Part shown: positions 1-10,796 of the stretch, one piece after another
How positions within the stretch are numbered: the first letter of the stretch is position 1
Layout: the number at the start of each line of letters is the position of its first letter
Source of the DNA: Perilla frutescens
Taxonomy: Eukaryota > Streptophyta > Magnoliopsida > Lamiales > Lamiaceae
Direction: 5' to 3'
NCBI GenBank assembly: GCA_026008535.1
Contig: BRKX01000011.1
Location: 43,508,183 to 43,572,182 of the forward strand
Length of the DNA stretch: 64,000 nucleotides
The notes under the pieces: generated by a model
The model's input: the letters and a program-made list of their open reading frames with translations, nothing else
Told to the model about the DNA's origin: nothing
Database searches by the model: none
Program-made: the position numbers and the translations under genes

Positions 1-139
1 AGAATTATATTATCTACAAGAACGAATTCTTTCATTATTTGATTCTGATTCTGATTCATTGAACGAATATAGGACCCCTTGATATTTTGTAGGACCCCTT
101 GATATTTTTAAGTTTTTAAAAGGTTTAGATTGTTTTTCT

Positions 140-381
140 AATACAATTGTCTCATATAGAATTTTATTAACTATTCATGTGACTGTTGCACCTGCAGAAA
201 TAAGTTTTTTAAAATTGAAATTGTTGAAGTCATATGTTCGACGATGTCATAGAAAAAACTTAATAGATTGGCGCTGATAGCCATAGAAAATGATATTTTG
301 GAAAAGATTGAATATGAAGATTTGATTGATGAATTTGCTTCAAAGAGTCCAAGAAGTATCACATTTTATGTAAAATCGTAG
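140..381 (+). pseudogene. hAT-superfamily transposase C-terminal fragment, frameshifted
   Basis: Read from 140, the plus strand gives a peptide with the blocks YRILLTIHVTVAPAE and LKLKLLKSYVR. This is the pattern of the hAT C-terminal dimerisation domain in plant TTF-type/ZMYM1-like transposases. The frame changes between about 250 and 265. From 265 the next block reads LALIAIENDILEKI followed by YEDLIDEFAS, and it ends at a TAG at 379-381. The two pieces fit end to end as one domain with a small indel. Only the last ~80 codons of a protein normally over 500 aa are present, so this is a dead remnant that may continue left of the window. Assignment to hAT rests on pattern recognition only. Confidence 0.7.
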
Positions 382-1899
382 AATATTCATATTTGTTTAA
401 TATTGTATTGAGAATATTATCAACACTATAAATATAATATTTTGAATTTTTAGTATTTTTAACAATATTTCTATAATTATAAAAGTTATATATATATATA
501 TATATATTTAATTTTAGGACCAAATTTTTATTATTTGCACATGACTTACAAAACAATTGGGAGGGGGCTGGAAATAACAAATAACATAAATATAGACAGT
601 TGCTTGAAATAGCGTCGATAATGGTACGGTAAATATATTAAATAATCGTGGATGACAATAATAGATATTTACTGTGTTAGTCTATTTATTTGTGTAGTTT
701 TATAATTGCGATAGCTAGTGACTACATCGTGTCTATGTCATTCACAGCGACAGCATGTTTTTGGGGGTACAATTATATTTTCCATTCTAATTATATGTAT
801 TTTTATTTAGTGTAATATTACATCATTATTATTTTTCCATTTTCTAAAAAAATATTATTTTTTTCATCAATTTTTATAGACAACACGATAGTAATGGGAT
901 TTTATGTTGATATATTATTCAATCACGTAACAAGCGCTTCTAGTTTTAGTCTCAATTTAAAACCTTTTAGTACAAACTATAGGCCATATTTAATAAATAG
1001 CTCGGGAAAGGGAAAATGTGATGAATTAATTGCTTTATAACTATTAAAATATTAGATCATTTATGTTAAAGAATTGTAATTAACTCTTATTTGTAAATTG
1101 TAACACAGAACGTATAGAATCCTTATCTAAATCTATATGAAAATCGTGAATAACAATTTGAATTAATATATGCATTTCCATTGATCTCGAGCCAACGACA
1201 CATGACACGAGCTGTTATCATTTTATATTCTTTCCAACATAAACAAACATATTTAAAATGCAATATATATTAATTTTAACCCAAGCACTAGTACAAAAAT
1301 AAGAAAAAATCACACCTCATATCTCGAACTATTAAAATTGCAATAAAATATCACGAAATTCGACTATTTACGTCACATTTTTAAAACTATTAAAGTTTTC
1401 ATGGTCAAGATTGATCTAAAATTGATAAGGTAAAAAATACAATTTATTAATAGTTATATTAGATGAGAGTATGATAGTAATTTTATTTTATATATCAAAT
1501 CCCACATTTTATGGCATGTCTATCTTCATACAATATTTTTTTTTCATTATTCTAATGCATCACAATTTTAAAACCATGTGTTAAAAAAAATCGGCGACTT
1601 CTTCATTGAAGATGATTAAACTATTGAAGCAAATACGATAAATATTAATTACTATCATTGCTACTATCAATATTTATTTTCTTTATCATATGGGAGCGGA
1701 TTCAGGCAATCATTTAAAAATAATTAATTTTGGTTGTTCTTTATTTTTTGTAAACAATGTATTCAATGTTAAATTGACCATTATGTTCCTCTATTCATAT
1801 TTTTCAAAGATTTTTACATGTGTGAATGTTAAAACATACTGTAAAAATTTACATGTGTGGAAGAAATTATGGCATACTCATTCACTGATATATGTCAAT
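382..1899. other. AT-rich intergenic stretch, no gene seen
   Basis: This stretch has short TA runs (about 488-507) and poly-A/T tracts. The open frames here are short, have low complexity and match no family I recognise. I see no paired terminal repeats. Confidence 0.5.
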
Positions 1900-2630
1900 A
1901 GCATATTTTATATCGCATATTAGCAAATCGTTCTTATAATATTAGCATGAGGTGTATTTTTATTATTATTACCAGTTTTCATATTAGCGCATTTTATATT
2001 GTAAATTAGTAAAAAAACGTAATACATTATTAGTGTATTGCAATGCGCAAGAGCAAATATTATGTAATATGGATTAGACCAAACATCATTACATAAATGT
2101 GAAATTTTATTATTGAAATTATTGGGTTTGTATCTATTTATTGGGGTTATGCTAATATATATGTTTGCTAATATCATTGTCATAAGTTACTAATAACCTT
2201 TAGATGACATGCTAATCAAGCTAGCATTTCAGTAGCATAGATAAAATTGATTATACACTTGCTAATATTTAATTAAATAAATTGTTAGCATTCCTATAAT
2301 GACATGTTATATCGGGTCAACACTCCAGTAGCATAGTTATATTGCTCATATGCTTACTAATATAAATATAATTAGTTAATTGATATGTTAGGTTAACAAT
2401 TTTTGTAGCATTCTTTGTGGAGCTAATACATGCTTGCTAGTATTTTTTATAATATTAATGTATTAAATTGCGAATATACTTTAAATGACATACTATATAA
2501 TTAAATCTTCAGTTGTGTAATTATTCCGCTCTTGTTAATATTAACATAACAAATTGCTAGTATATTTATAATGACACATTAATCTAATTAATAAAATATT
2601 GCTAATAATATACATACGGAACCCGCTGCT
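1900..2630. repeat. Degenerate array of TGCTAATA/TTAGCA words
   Basis: The words GCTAATA, TTAGCAT, GTAGCAT and TGCTAGT, on both strands, recur every 20-60 bp, for example near 1943, 2150, 2165, 2210, 2263, 2290, 2325, 2409 and 2550. Similar TGCTAATA/TGCTAAAA words fill the inside of the Mutator-like element at 22741-25553, so this may be an eroded internal or subterminal part of a related element. No transposase or paired inverted repeat is visible here. Confidence 0.45.
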
Positions 2631-3018
2631 GCAAATGGTGTGAAATCGCCGTTTTCTACCTTATAAGTGTCAAATTCCATTTTGCTAATTTGCTCAATAT
2701 TCCGCCGCCACTTCGTTCGTTGAATTTGTATTTGGGGATTTAGTTGAAGAGGCGTCATTAATACGAGGAAAACAAAATGTTGACAAATGTGAAAGTTGAG
2801 AAACATAATTAATAGTAAAGCAAATAACTAAGTGTTGTCTCGTTTTACACCTCACTGGAATTACAATGGACCACAAGTCTGCCAAGGCTCTATGCATAAT
2901 CATGCCAATAATGTGAACTAGATAATGTAGAGAACTGAGAGGCTGTAGACTCGAAGAGAACTTTGTATGCAAGCAATATGATTGTGCAGAATGTAGCATC
3001 TGGATCCATGCAGGATGT

Positions 3019-3031
3019 CCTATTTATAGAC
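3019..3031 (-). promoter_or_regulatory. TATA box of the LTR promoter
   Basis: The minus strand reads GTCTATAAATAGG, a classic plant TATA box. It lies about 240 bp before the LTR 3' end, consistent with transcription starting near 2990 and heading leftward. Confidence 0.55.
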
Positions 3032-3532
3032 ACATCTCCACTGCAGGGGACAGCTAGGGTTTGAGGGCATTCAAATCTGGTGTTGTAACCCCCCTGGAGT
3101 TATAGCTCTGCCATTAAGCCCTCCAGGAGTTACCTTCTGCAGATCCCGACAGGTGTCCCTTGTCGGCTCGGATCCCAACACGTGTCCAAGGGCAGCTGCA
3201 GACTTTGACTCCCGACAGGAGTTACTTTCGGTTACTGTCCAGCCCACTAACTCCACCAGCTCCAGATGGCAGTTACCTGAGGCTCCACCAGCTCCAGGTG
3301 TTGAAGGCTCTTAACTCATGGGAGTTACACCTTCAAGCTGGACAAGCACCATGTGCACCCACAACCCGGTCCACAACCGTTATAGACCCGGATAGTCGAT
3401 CCGCCGACCCGCTCCACGACCCGACTGTTTTGGTACCGTAAAACTGATACGGCTAAGCCCCGAAAGCCCACGTACGCCCAAAGTCCACCCAAAGTCCAAT
3501 TGCCAAGATCCGAGGACGAGGACGAGACGAGC

Positions 3533-3578
3533 CGGGCAAGGGCAAGGGCACGGGCACGGGCACGGGCACGGGCGGGCG
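3533..3578. repeat. GGGCAA/GGGCAC hexamer array
   Basis: The plus strand has about seven consecutive hexamers (GGGCAA, then GGGCAC) grading into a GGGCGCGCGCG tract. It lies in the U3 part of the minus-strand LTR and explains the Arg/Ala-rich spurious reading frames there. Confidence 0.8.
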
Positions 3579-3936
3579 CGCGCGTGTGTGCGCGTGTGGG
3601 CTCATGGCCCACATTCTTGTGCACTTGATTATTCCACTTAAGTGTTAATACACTTAAATACACTTCTTAATTTGATTAAGAAATCAATGTGAGATTATTT
3701 AATGTGTCTTAAACACATTATCCCACACACCATAAATGCCCAATCGTGTGACCAACTTTAACCATTTATTTCTCACTCACCGAAAATCGGATTTGAGCAA
3801 ATAAAAATACTACGATTATCTACTCACGACATAGAGCAATCGTACGGTATTTAATTCCTCCAAAATTAAATATTCCGGTCACGAAAAATCGGATAAAATG
3901 AGTCACACTCACTTTATTAAATCCTATTTTCCAACA

Positions 3937-4646
3937 CTAAGAATATGATATGTATCATATTTTAGTTTTATTATTTCTAACCATTATCTTTGGTAGCGGC
4001 TGCGGGTTACTCTCGATAAAAAAAAAAATCCAACTAAATTCCCATAATTTTTCATTAGTTCAACATGTTATTCTAAAAAAAAAAGAACCCTCTCAAATCA
4101 ACTTGAAGTCATGAACTTCAGGAATTTTGAGTTCATTCAGCCAAACAAAAAATCGTATATATTTTTTTTCTAATTTCTTCACAAATGACATGAACCAAAT
4201 TATTTTAAAGATATAAAAAAATGTTTGAGTTGTGATGAAAAGTGGTATGCAAATATTGAAAGTTATATCTGTATATATAGTAAAATTTGATCATTGAAAT
4301 AAAATTAAATATTGAATTATCCTAAATCACAACAATTAAGCGACTAGACTGAGGTTTAGATATGTTAATGCTATTTTTATTTTATTGGATATATATGCTA
4401 ATAGGTTAATTAGCAACCATATATTTAAAACGAACATTTTTCTTCCATTATTCTATTATTATGTTTGGTTAATTATATATAGAAACATGTTAATTGCTTT
4501 AGTTATAGAAATCTTATTAAAGAAATTGGCGTGCATGATTATTGATACCATTAAATTATTTAATAATTTGTTAAATAACTATATTATCAATTGACTAAAA
4601 TATCCTAATGAATAGGCGGGGAAAAATGATGTTGTAAAACTTTGTG

Positions 4647-4686
<40 letters not shown>

Positions 4687-5690
4687 GAAAGCTTTAATGG
4701 TTTAGGACATAGAGCGTCAATGCGTCATTAATATAGGTCATAATAAAATATATTTTTATTGCAATATTAATAGTTTGAGGTATTTGAGGTATGAGGTGTA
4801 ATTTTATAAAATATATATATGTGGAAATAAAAGAAAGGAAAATACATAAGCAAATAGTTTAGGTTAGTAAAGAAATGTGTTGAGAGAGAGAAAATGTAAT
4901 AAGTTAGAGAAAAAGAATATTTGACAAGTGAAATATCGCTGGAGGGGGGGGGACCAGTATCTTTGAAAAAATAGGAAATGCAAGTCTGGATGCGGTTCCT
5001 TAATTCCAGACGACAACATTTTTATTTTTATTACAAAAGATAAAAAGCGCAGTGCGCATGATAGTGCACCAGACCTTAATTTAATCAAATCCCTTTCCGG
5101 CGCACGTTAGTTCTCGGGATTCGATAACGCACACCCCACGGTCTATACATATATTTATACTGCGCTTTCAACTTTATATATTTATTATATACGTACAAAC
5201 ATACCCTTAATATGTTAATTGTGAAAAAATTTAATAAAATAAAATAAATACTTTGGTGGCGTAGCGTTTTCATATGCTTTCAGCAAGCGTAAAAAGGGCC
5301 GTCACGTGCTTGCCACGGAATCGCTCTAAAAATTTAATTTTAGCGGGACTGAATTTTAAGGTCTGTTTGGGAAGGACCAAATTTCCCGACAACTTGTCAA
5401 TAATACATATTGTTTCATTTTTTTTAATAAGACAAAATTTTTTATGAGACCGTATAACGACTCTCTTGCATTAGACGAGTCAAATAGGACCTAAATCCAC
5501 CCAAAAAATCTATCTAAATCCACCCAAACCCGCAAAAACAGTCAGCCCAAACGCGCATTACTAGGTATATATATAAAGTAAAGTATCACTATGTATGAAG
5601 TTGAATATCACTAATTATATGTCGAGATATCACTTAATATAAATTGAATAACCATCAAATATGAACCCTTTTCACATGCTAAGACTAACA
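3937..5690. other. AT-rich intergenic stretch with a (TA)n microsatellite
   Basis: A pure TA dinucleotide run covers about 4648-4682. Poly-A/T tracts and short G runs (about 4945) are present. No coding family or paired terminal repeat was recognised. Confidence 0.5.
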
Positions 5691-6159
5691 TACTCCCTCC
5701 GTCCCGATTATATAGTCCCTTTTCTACTCGCACGTAGATTAAAAATATTTATGAAAACAAGAAACAAAAGCTAAACTTCCAACTTTAACCTTATTTAATG
5801 AAAATTAATAAAACTTAAATTTTAGCTCAACTTTAATGTATTAATTTTTTGAAACAAAGAAAATATACAATTAATGAAGTACAAATATAATGAATATCAA
5901 TAGAATTGATCAAATTCAAGTACATGCAAATTAATTAAGTTGGTCAATTTTAATTAATGTTTCTCTTTTTTTGAAAAAATAACATTTAAGATTTATAACT
6001 TTCACAAACTTGAATGTTTAATTTTTGTAATTTCCAAAACCTAATAAGGGTATAATTGTACATTCCTATTAAAAATAACACAACTTATAGTAATGGGACT
6101 ATATAATCGGGATACCTCAAAATAGAAACGTGGACTATATAATCGGGACGGAGGGAGTA
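5691..6159. mobile_element. Stowaway-like MITE with TA target duplication
   Basis: The left end reads TA then CTCCCTCCGTCCCGATTATA. The right end is its inverted complement, ending CGGGACGGAGGGAG then TA. This is the signature of plant Tc1/mariner-derived Stowaway MITEs, including the TA duplication (5691-5692 and 6158-6159). At about 465 bp it is longer than most. Near the right end the inner repeat GGACTATATAATCGGGA occurs twice in direct orientation (about 6096-6112 and 6132-6148), a partial duplication of the terminal repeat. Confidence 0.85.
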
Positions 6160-8194
6160 AATGAATTATGAATTATTTTCTGCATAAAGTACAACGTGAT
6201 GTTTTAATTTAGCTGATTCATTTATATTATTTTTTGGAAAGAGGAACCACTAAAAAGAAAAAGAAAAAAAAAAGAAGAGAGGGGAGCCACACCATGGGTC
6301 AAATTCTAACGTTAGACGGTCTCACACAAGTGTGTCTCTTTTAATAAATTTACCTTACGTCCCAAAATTCGATCATTGAAGTATGACTAAACCTGTCGAA
6401 ATCCTGTATGTGGATATGAAAAATAAAATAAAATAAAAGAGATGACACACCATAAATTAATTACTTATCTCTAATGGCGTCATTTTTTATTTTATTATAA
6501 ATTTATTTAGTAATTCATGATGAACATAATATAAGCATAATAAAAAGAAAAACATGAAAACAAATATCCCAAAATCAAATATAAATTGGCGACAATTAAA
6601 TGTTGGTGTAATTAAGCAATTATAAAGAATAATAAATAGTTAATTTCCAAAATATTCATCACCTTTAAGGAATTCGTAATTTAGACATGACTTTTAAAAT
6701 ATTGCAGTAATAATCCAATCTTTTAATTTGTAGCAAATTCAACGCTTCTAACTTTTTTCCGACTATCGAAACTATGAATTGTGAAATATTATTTTTTTTC
6801 ACATGAACAAACTAATTTAGTATTGAGGTGTTGAAAATAAGGATTTTTTTATCGTGTAACACTATATTTTCAATCGCTAAATTTTATGGGAGTACAATTT
6901 ATTTTGCTATAAATAAAAAGTTGAGTTATTTTTCAACGTTTTAAAAATCGGATTTAAATTGTAAATTCGTTCAAAATGGTAAAGTTTATGGCAATTAACC
7001 CAGTGATAAAAAACTAAATGTACATATGAAGTAATTTCGGCGATTCGAGTCATACTTAAATTGCAGGATTTGGGGGTAGATTTGTTTTAAAAAATGGTAT
7101 ATATTTTGCAATAGTATCGATAAATTGAGTTGTTTTACTTAAAACCTCTAAATGTTGGATTACTTAATGGATATGTTATTTGCACTACATAATATACTAC
7201 TTGCACCATAAAATAAATTAATTCAGAAATAATTAATTGTAAAATTACTTAACTATCTTTATTAGAAAAATTCAAAAATATTAAATAAAAAATGAAAAAA
7301 AATAAAATAAAAAAGACCCAATCCTTCTTCTCCACTAAGAAGAGAAATGCATCGGCGTTCTTCTCCGGCAAGAAAAGGCTTCCATATCCACCATCACCGC
7401 CACCGACGAGAAGACAGAACCACCGTCTAGAAGAAGCTGAGTTCTTTTTTTTCTAAGATTTTTCAGATTTTTTTTGAGGACTTTCAAATCGCACAAATCA
7501 AGAAAGAGATTTTGAGGGGGAGAAGGAATAGTGAAAAGAAGGAGGTGGTGGACGGTAAGGTAGCGAGCGATGGACTAACCAGAGTAGAAGGCGAACTGGG
7601 CGGATTTTGTCAAGTTTGAGATCAATCAAATTTTACATTTCTCTCTAATTTAAGTGTGCGGGGATGGAACTAGATTGAGTGGATGTTGTCGAGTCCAGTG
7701 AAGTTAGTTCTAGGCAGTGGTCGCTTGGTCATCAATGGTGTCGGAAAAGAAAGCAGAGCCGAAGGCAACCGCTGGAGAATGTAGAGTGGCAGAGAAGAAG
7801 TCTGTATTCTCCTTTCAATTTCCTTTTCTTTTCCTTTTCTTATCGGTTCAATTTGTTTTATATTAGTAGTTAAATGATTATTTCTTTTAATTGGGGGTAA
7901 ATATGTAATATAGTGTAGTGCAAAAAGTAAAATTTAAAGTATAAAAAAAAGGCGAGGTACAAAGAGGAAAAATTATAGGGCAAGTATCAACTCCCTTATT
8001 TAAAATATTTACTCATTTTATTTCTCCACTTAAGTCTCGTTTGGCTCCACCGAAATGGGGGAATAATTGGGTTCTGATTTATAGTTCAACATCGTATTAA
8101 TAGAATTAAGTTAATTTACTTAGGACATATTTGCCAAATAAAATCATGATGTTTGAGCATGCTACAAATTAAACTAGACACAAATTTCATTTTT
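6160..8194. other. Intergenic stretch with a possible small inverted-repeat element
   Basis: Mostly AT-rich. TTTGCACTACATAATAT at about 7180 has a partial inverted counterpart ATATAGTGTAGTGCAAA at about 7908-7925. Between them lies a more GC-rich, purine-biased segment (7330-7830) resembling 5' UTR or exon sequence. This could be a non-autonomous element carrying captured gene sequence, but no protein is recognisable and the inverted repeats are imperfect. Confidence 0.3.
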
Positions 8195-8805
8195 TTATCT
8201 TCAACCCACGACCAAAAAAGAGAAGACATGGACCTTGTTCGACTCAAGTGATGAAAAGCCTATTAAAGGAGCAAGAACCACACTTGAGGAAATTCATTCG
8301 AGCATAATTTATCTTGCCATTGCGTGTGAAGATTTAATAGCTTGAGTCACAAACTTACCATTTAGATTTATTTCTTCTTTCCTTCTTCTACGTCTTTGAA
8401 GTTCGTAGTTGTTTAATCGATTCATGAGAATAGGTTGTACGATCTAAGATAGATAGAAGACTGTGAAATCATTGCTAGTTTGTATACAAATTAGCGGTAG
8501 GTTGATTTGTATTGTTTGAATTCAATTTAGTTGAAAGCTAGATTAGGATTCATGTATTTTGTTTGATGTGTTAAGAGCTCAGCGTCTGACATCATCAACT
8601 AAACTTTTGTGTTGGCTCGTGGAAGCATAATTTCGCCCTGTGGCAATCACATACATGTTGTGTGTGATTTAAAATTTATCTTTGTGTTATTGAGTCTACA
8701 TTTCAGCATTTTATGTTAAAGATAGTATTTCAACTATCAGTAACATTGAGTTTAACATTACGTTTCTGTGTCTATTTTCAGTGTTTACGGCAACTAATTC
8801 TTTCA
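8195..8805 (+). repeat. 5' LTR of the Sirevirus-like element, left-truncated
   Basis: This aligns with 17034-17649 of the 3' LTR and ends ..CTAATTCTTTCA. The first ~436 bp of the full LTR (16598-17033) have no counterpart to the left of 8195, so the 5' end was lost by deletion or recombination. The outer target duplication is gone with it. Confidence 0.85.
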
Positions 8806-8823
8806 AGTAGCATCAAGAGCCGG
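8806..8823 (+). other. Primer-binding site (initiator tRNA-Met type)
   Basis: Directly after the LTR the sequence reads AGTAGCATCAAGAGCCGG. It resembles the usual plant site TGGTATCAGAGCC with a few changes, as expected for minus-strand priming by tRNA-iMet. Confidence 0.6.
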
Positions 8824-8870
8824 TACTTGACACGCTAAGTATTCGATCCTTTGATTGCTAATTCACTGAA

Positions 8871-10796
8871 ATGGATATTCAAATTAATCAGTGCCGTCCC
8901 CCGGCATTGGATAGTAATGGCAAAAACTATGCAATTTGGAAATCTCGCATGAAGATGTATATCAAGTCTATTGATGTAAGGGCTTGGTTGGCTGTAATTG
9001 AAGAGTGGACTCCTCCAAAGATGGAAAGACCCAATGGAGTTTTCATACTTACCCCTGAAACTCAGTGGACTAACAATGATAGAATTATCTACAACTTCAA
9101 TCTAGGGCACTAAATGCCATTTGTGTTTCAGTAGATGTTCCATGTTTCAAAATGGTATGCAATTGCACCACTGCATATCAAGCGTGGAACATACTGCAGG
9201 AACATTGTGAAGCCTCGACAAGTGTACGTCAAACAAAGCTTAGGCTGCTCACTTCCAAGTTTGAAACCCTACGGATGTTGGAAGATGAGACTATTTCAAT
9301 GTACACTGAAAGGCTGTGTGAAGTTTCTAATGAGTCTACAACTCTTAGATGTCCTATCTCAAATGAGAACATGGTTAGTAAACTTCTTCGCACTCTTCCC
9401 GAAAGATTCAACATGAAGATCTTAGCTATTGAGGGGGCTCATAATGTATCAAACATGAGTTTGAGTGAAGCTGTGAGCATTCTACTCACTTTTGAGATGA
9501 ATCTCGAAAACCAGAAGTCAAACAATCCTTCTAAATGAATTGTACTTCAATCTGTGACATCAAGTTCAGATGTTTAACTTGATGTTGAAAACATTCAGGA
9601 AATCAATGAAGATAAGTCTTCAAGTGTTGCTCTTCTCACAAAGAAGTTCAATTCTTTGGTACGGTCTATAAAGAAAGGTTCACCAAACTTCAAACCACGA
9701 AGGCTGTTTGACTCTCCCTCATTAACATCAACTGGCTCATCAAAATCTTCAAAAATCCCAGATGATCCAGTGAAGGACATTGGCTCGGTTCAGTGTAGGG
9801 GATGTTCTGGTTTTGGATATTATGTCAATGAGTGTCCTACTGTACACAAGAAACAAAGAAAAAACTATAGTGCTGCTGTGTTAAGCGACGAATCCGAAGA
9901 TGAGGAATCAGGAAAACATACAGTGTTGTTTGTAAAAGTCAATGATGACTTTGATGAGATGATTAAAGCTCTAACTGACATTGACGAAGTTGATTTTAAC
10001 TTCGACATGAGTTCTGACAATGAAGCTTCTGATGTTTCTAGTAATGTCATGGAGAATGTCTCTCAAGAAATTGCTAACATTCATTCCAATACCACTAACT
10101 AGTATGAAATGACTTTGCTGGATGAATTTTGTAACACTGCTGAAGTGTCTCAGGTAGAAGAAGATCCCTCCGACATTAGCTACCAGGAAACCCTTCGACA
10201 ACTTCACAAGGTCGTGGATGAAGTGTGTGTTCAATGGTCTGAACAAACAAAGGAGTTTGGAGTTCTCGTGGAAGAAAACCAAAGTCTAAAGTGAAGGGTG
10301 ATGGATTTGGAAATATGTTTGTCTGACCAGAAGTGACATTGAGTTGTGCAAACTGAGAAAGGAAGTAGATGCTGCCTCAAAAACCTTTCAACAACTCAAT
10401 CAAGGAACATCAACCTTGAATAAAGTCCTGACATTGAGACAACCCACTAAAGCAGGTTTGGGATATACATCTAGTTCATCTATGTCTATCTCTAACAAAA
10501 ATCCTGTCAAGTTTGTCAAATGAGAAAGCTCAACGGATGTTCCAGTCAATGTTGATACCAATGTTAAACAACGAGATGTTAATGACAAATCTAAAGAGAA
10601 GAAATATATTTGTCATTACTGTCAAGAGCCTGGACACATCAAACCTTATTGTTTCAAATATTATGATGATATAGCAACGAGAAAAGTTGTTATGGAAAAC
10701 TCTTCTAAAACTTTCAAAAAGAAGAAGAGTGTCAAGAAGGCAAAAATTTTATGCAATGTTATTTACACTTCGCTAAAAGCTAACATTGCAGGTACA
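8871..10796 (+). pseudogene. gag: gag of the Sirevirus-like element, broken
   Basis: The ATG at 8871 opens a frame with the copia gag N-terminal motif NYAIWKSRMKMYI. The frame shifts near 9100 and continues through the gag core, including AYQAWNILQEHCEA and ETISMYTERLCEVSNES. In-frame stops follow at 9536 (TGA), about 9572 (TAA), 10100 (TAG) and 10292 (TGA). A first zinc knuckle at about 9796-9838 reads CRGCSGFGYYVNEC, with Tyr where CCHC needs His. A second at about 10615-10655 reads CHYCQEPGHIKPYC and is intact. Gag would form the virus-like particle and package the RNA, but this copy cannot make a full protein. Confidence 0.8.

Larger units (their letters stand above)
2778..3936 (-). mobile_element. 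Probable copia-type solo LTR, minus orientation
   Basis: Read on the minus strand, the block starts TGTTGGAAAATAGG (at 3936) and ends TTTGTCAACA (at 2778). It therefore has TG..CA ends with the short inverted repeat TGTTG/CAACA. It is 1,159 bp and much more GC-rich than its surroundings. It has a TATA box (about 3021-3030) placed as expected for a U3/R border, and a repetitive U3. The flanking 5-mers do not match, so either no clean target duplication survives or the element is truncated. Downstream on the minus strand (2777-2600) is a short ATG-led open frame that could be leader/gag remnant, but I do not recognise it. Reading frames inside the LTR are not genes. Confidence 0.65.

Noticed and set aside
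3160..3663. Overlapping open frames on both strands with Arg/Ala/Pro-rich products
   Set aside because: They lie inside the LTR-like block and are produced by GC-rich hexamer repeats. No domain, splice signal or codon pattern supports a protein.
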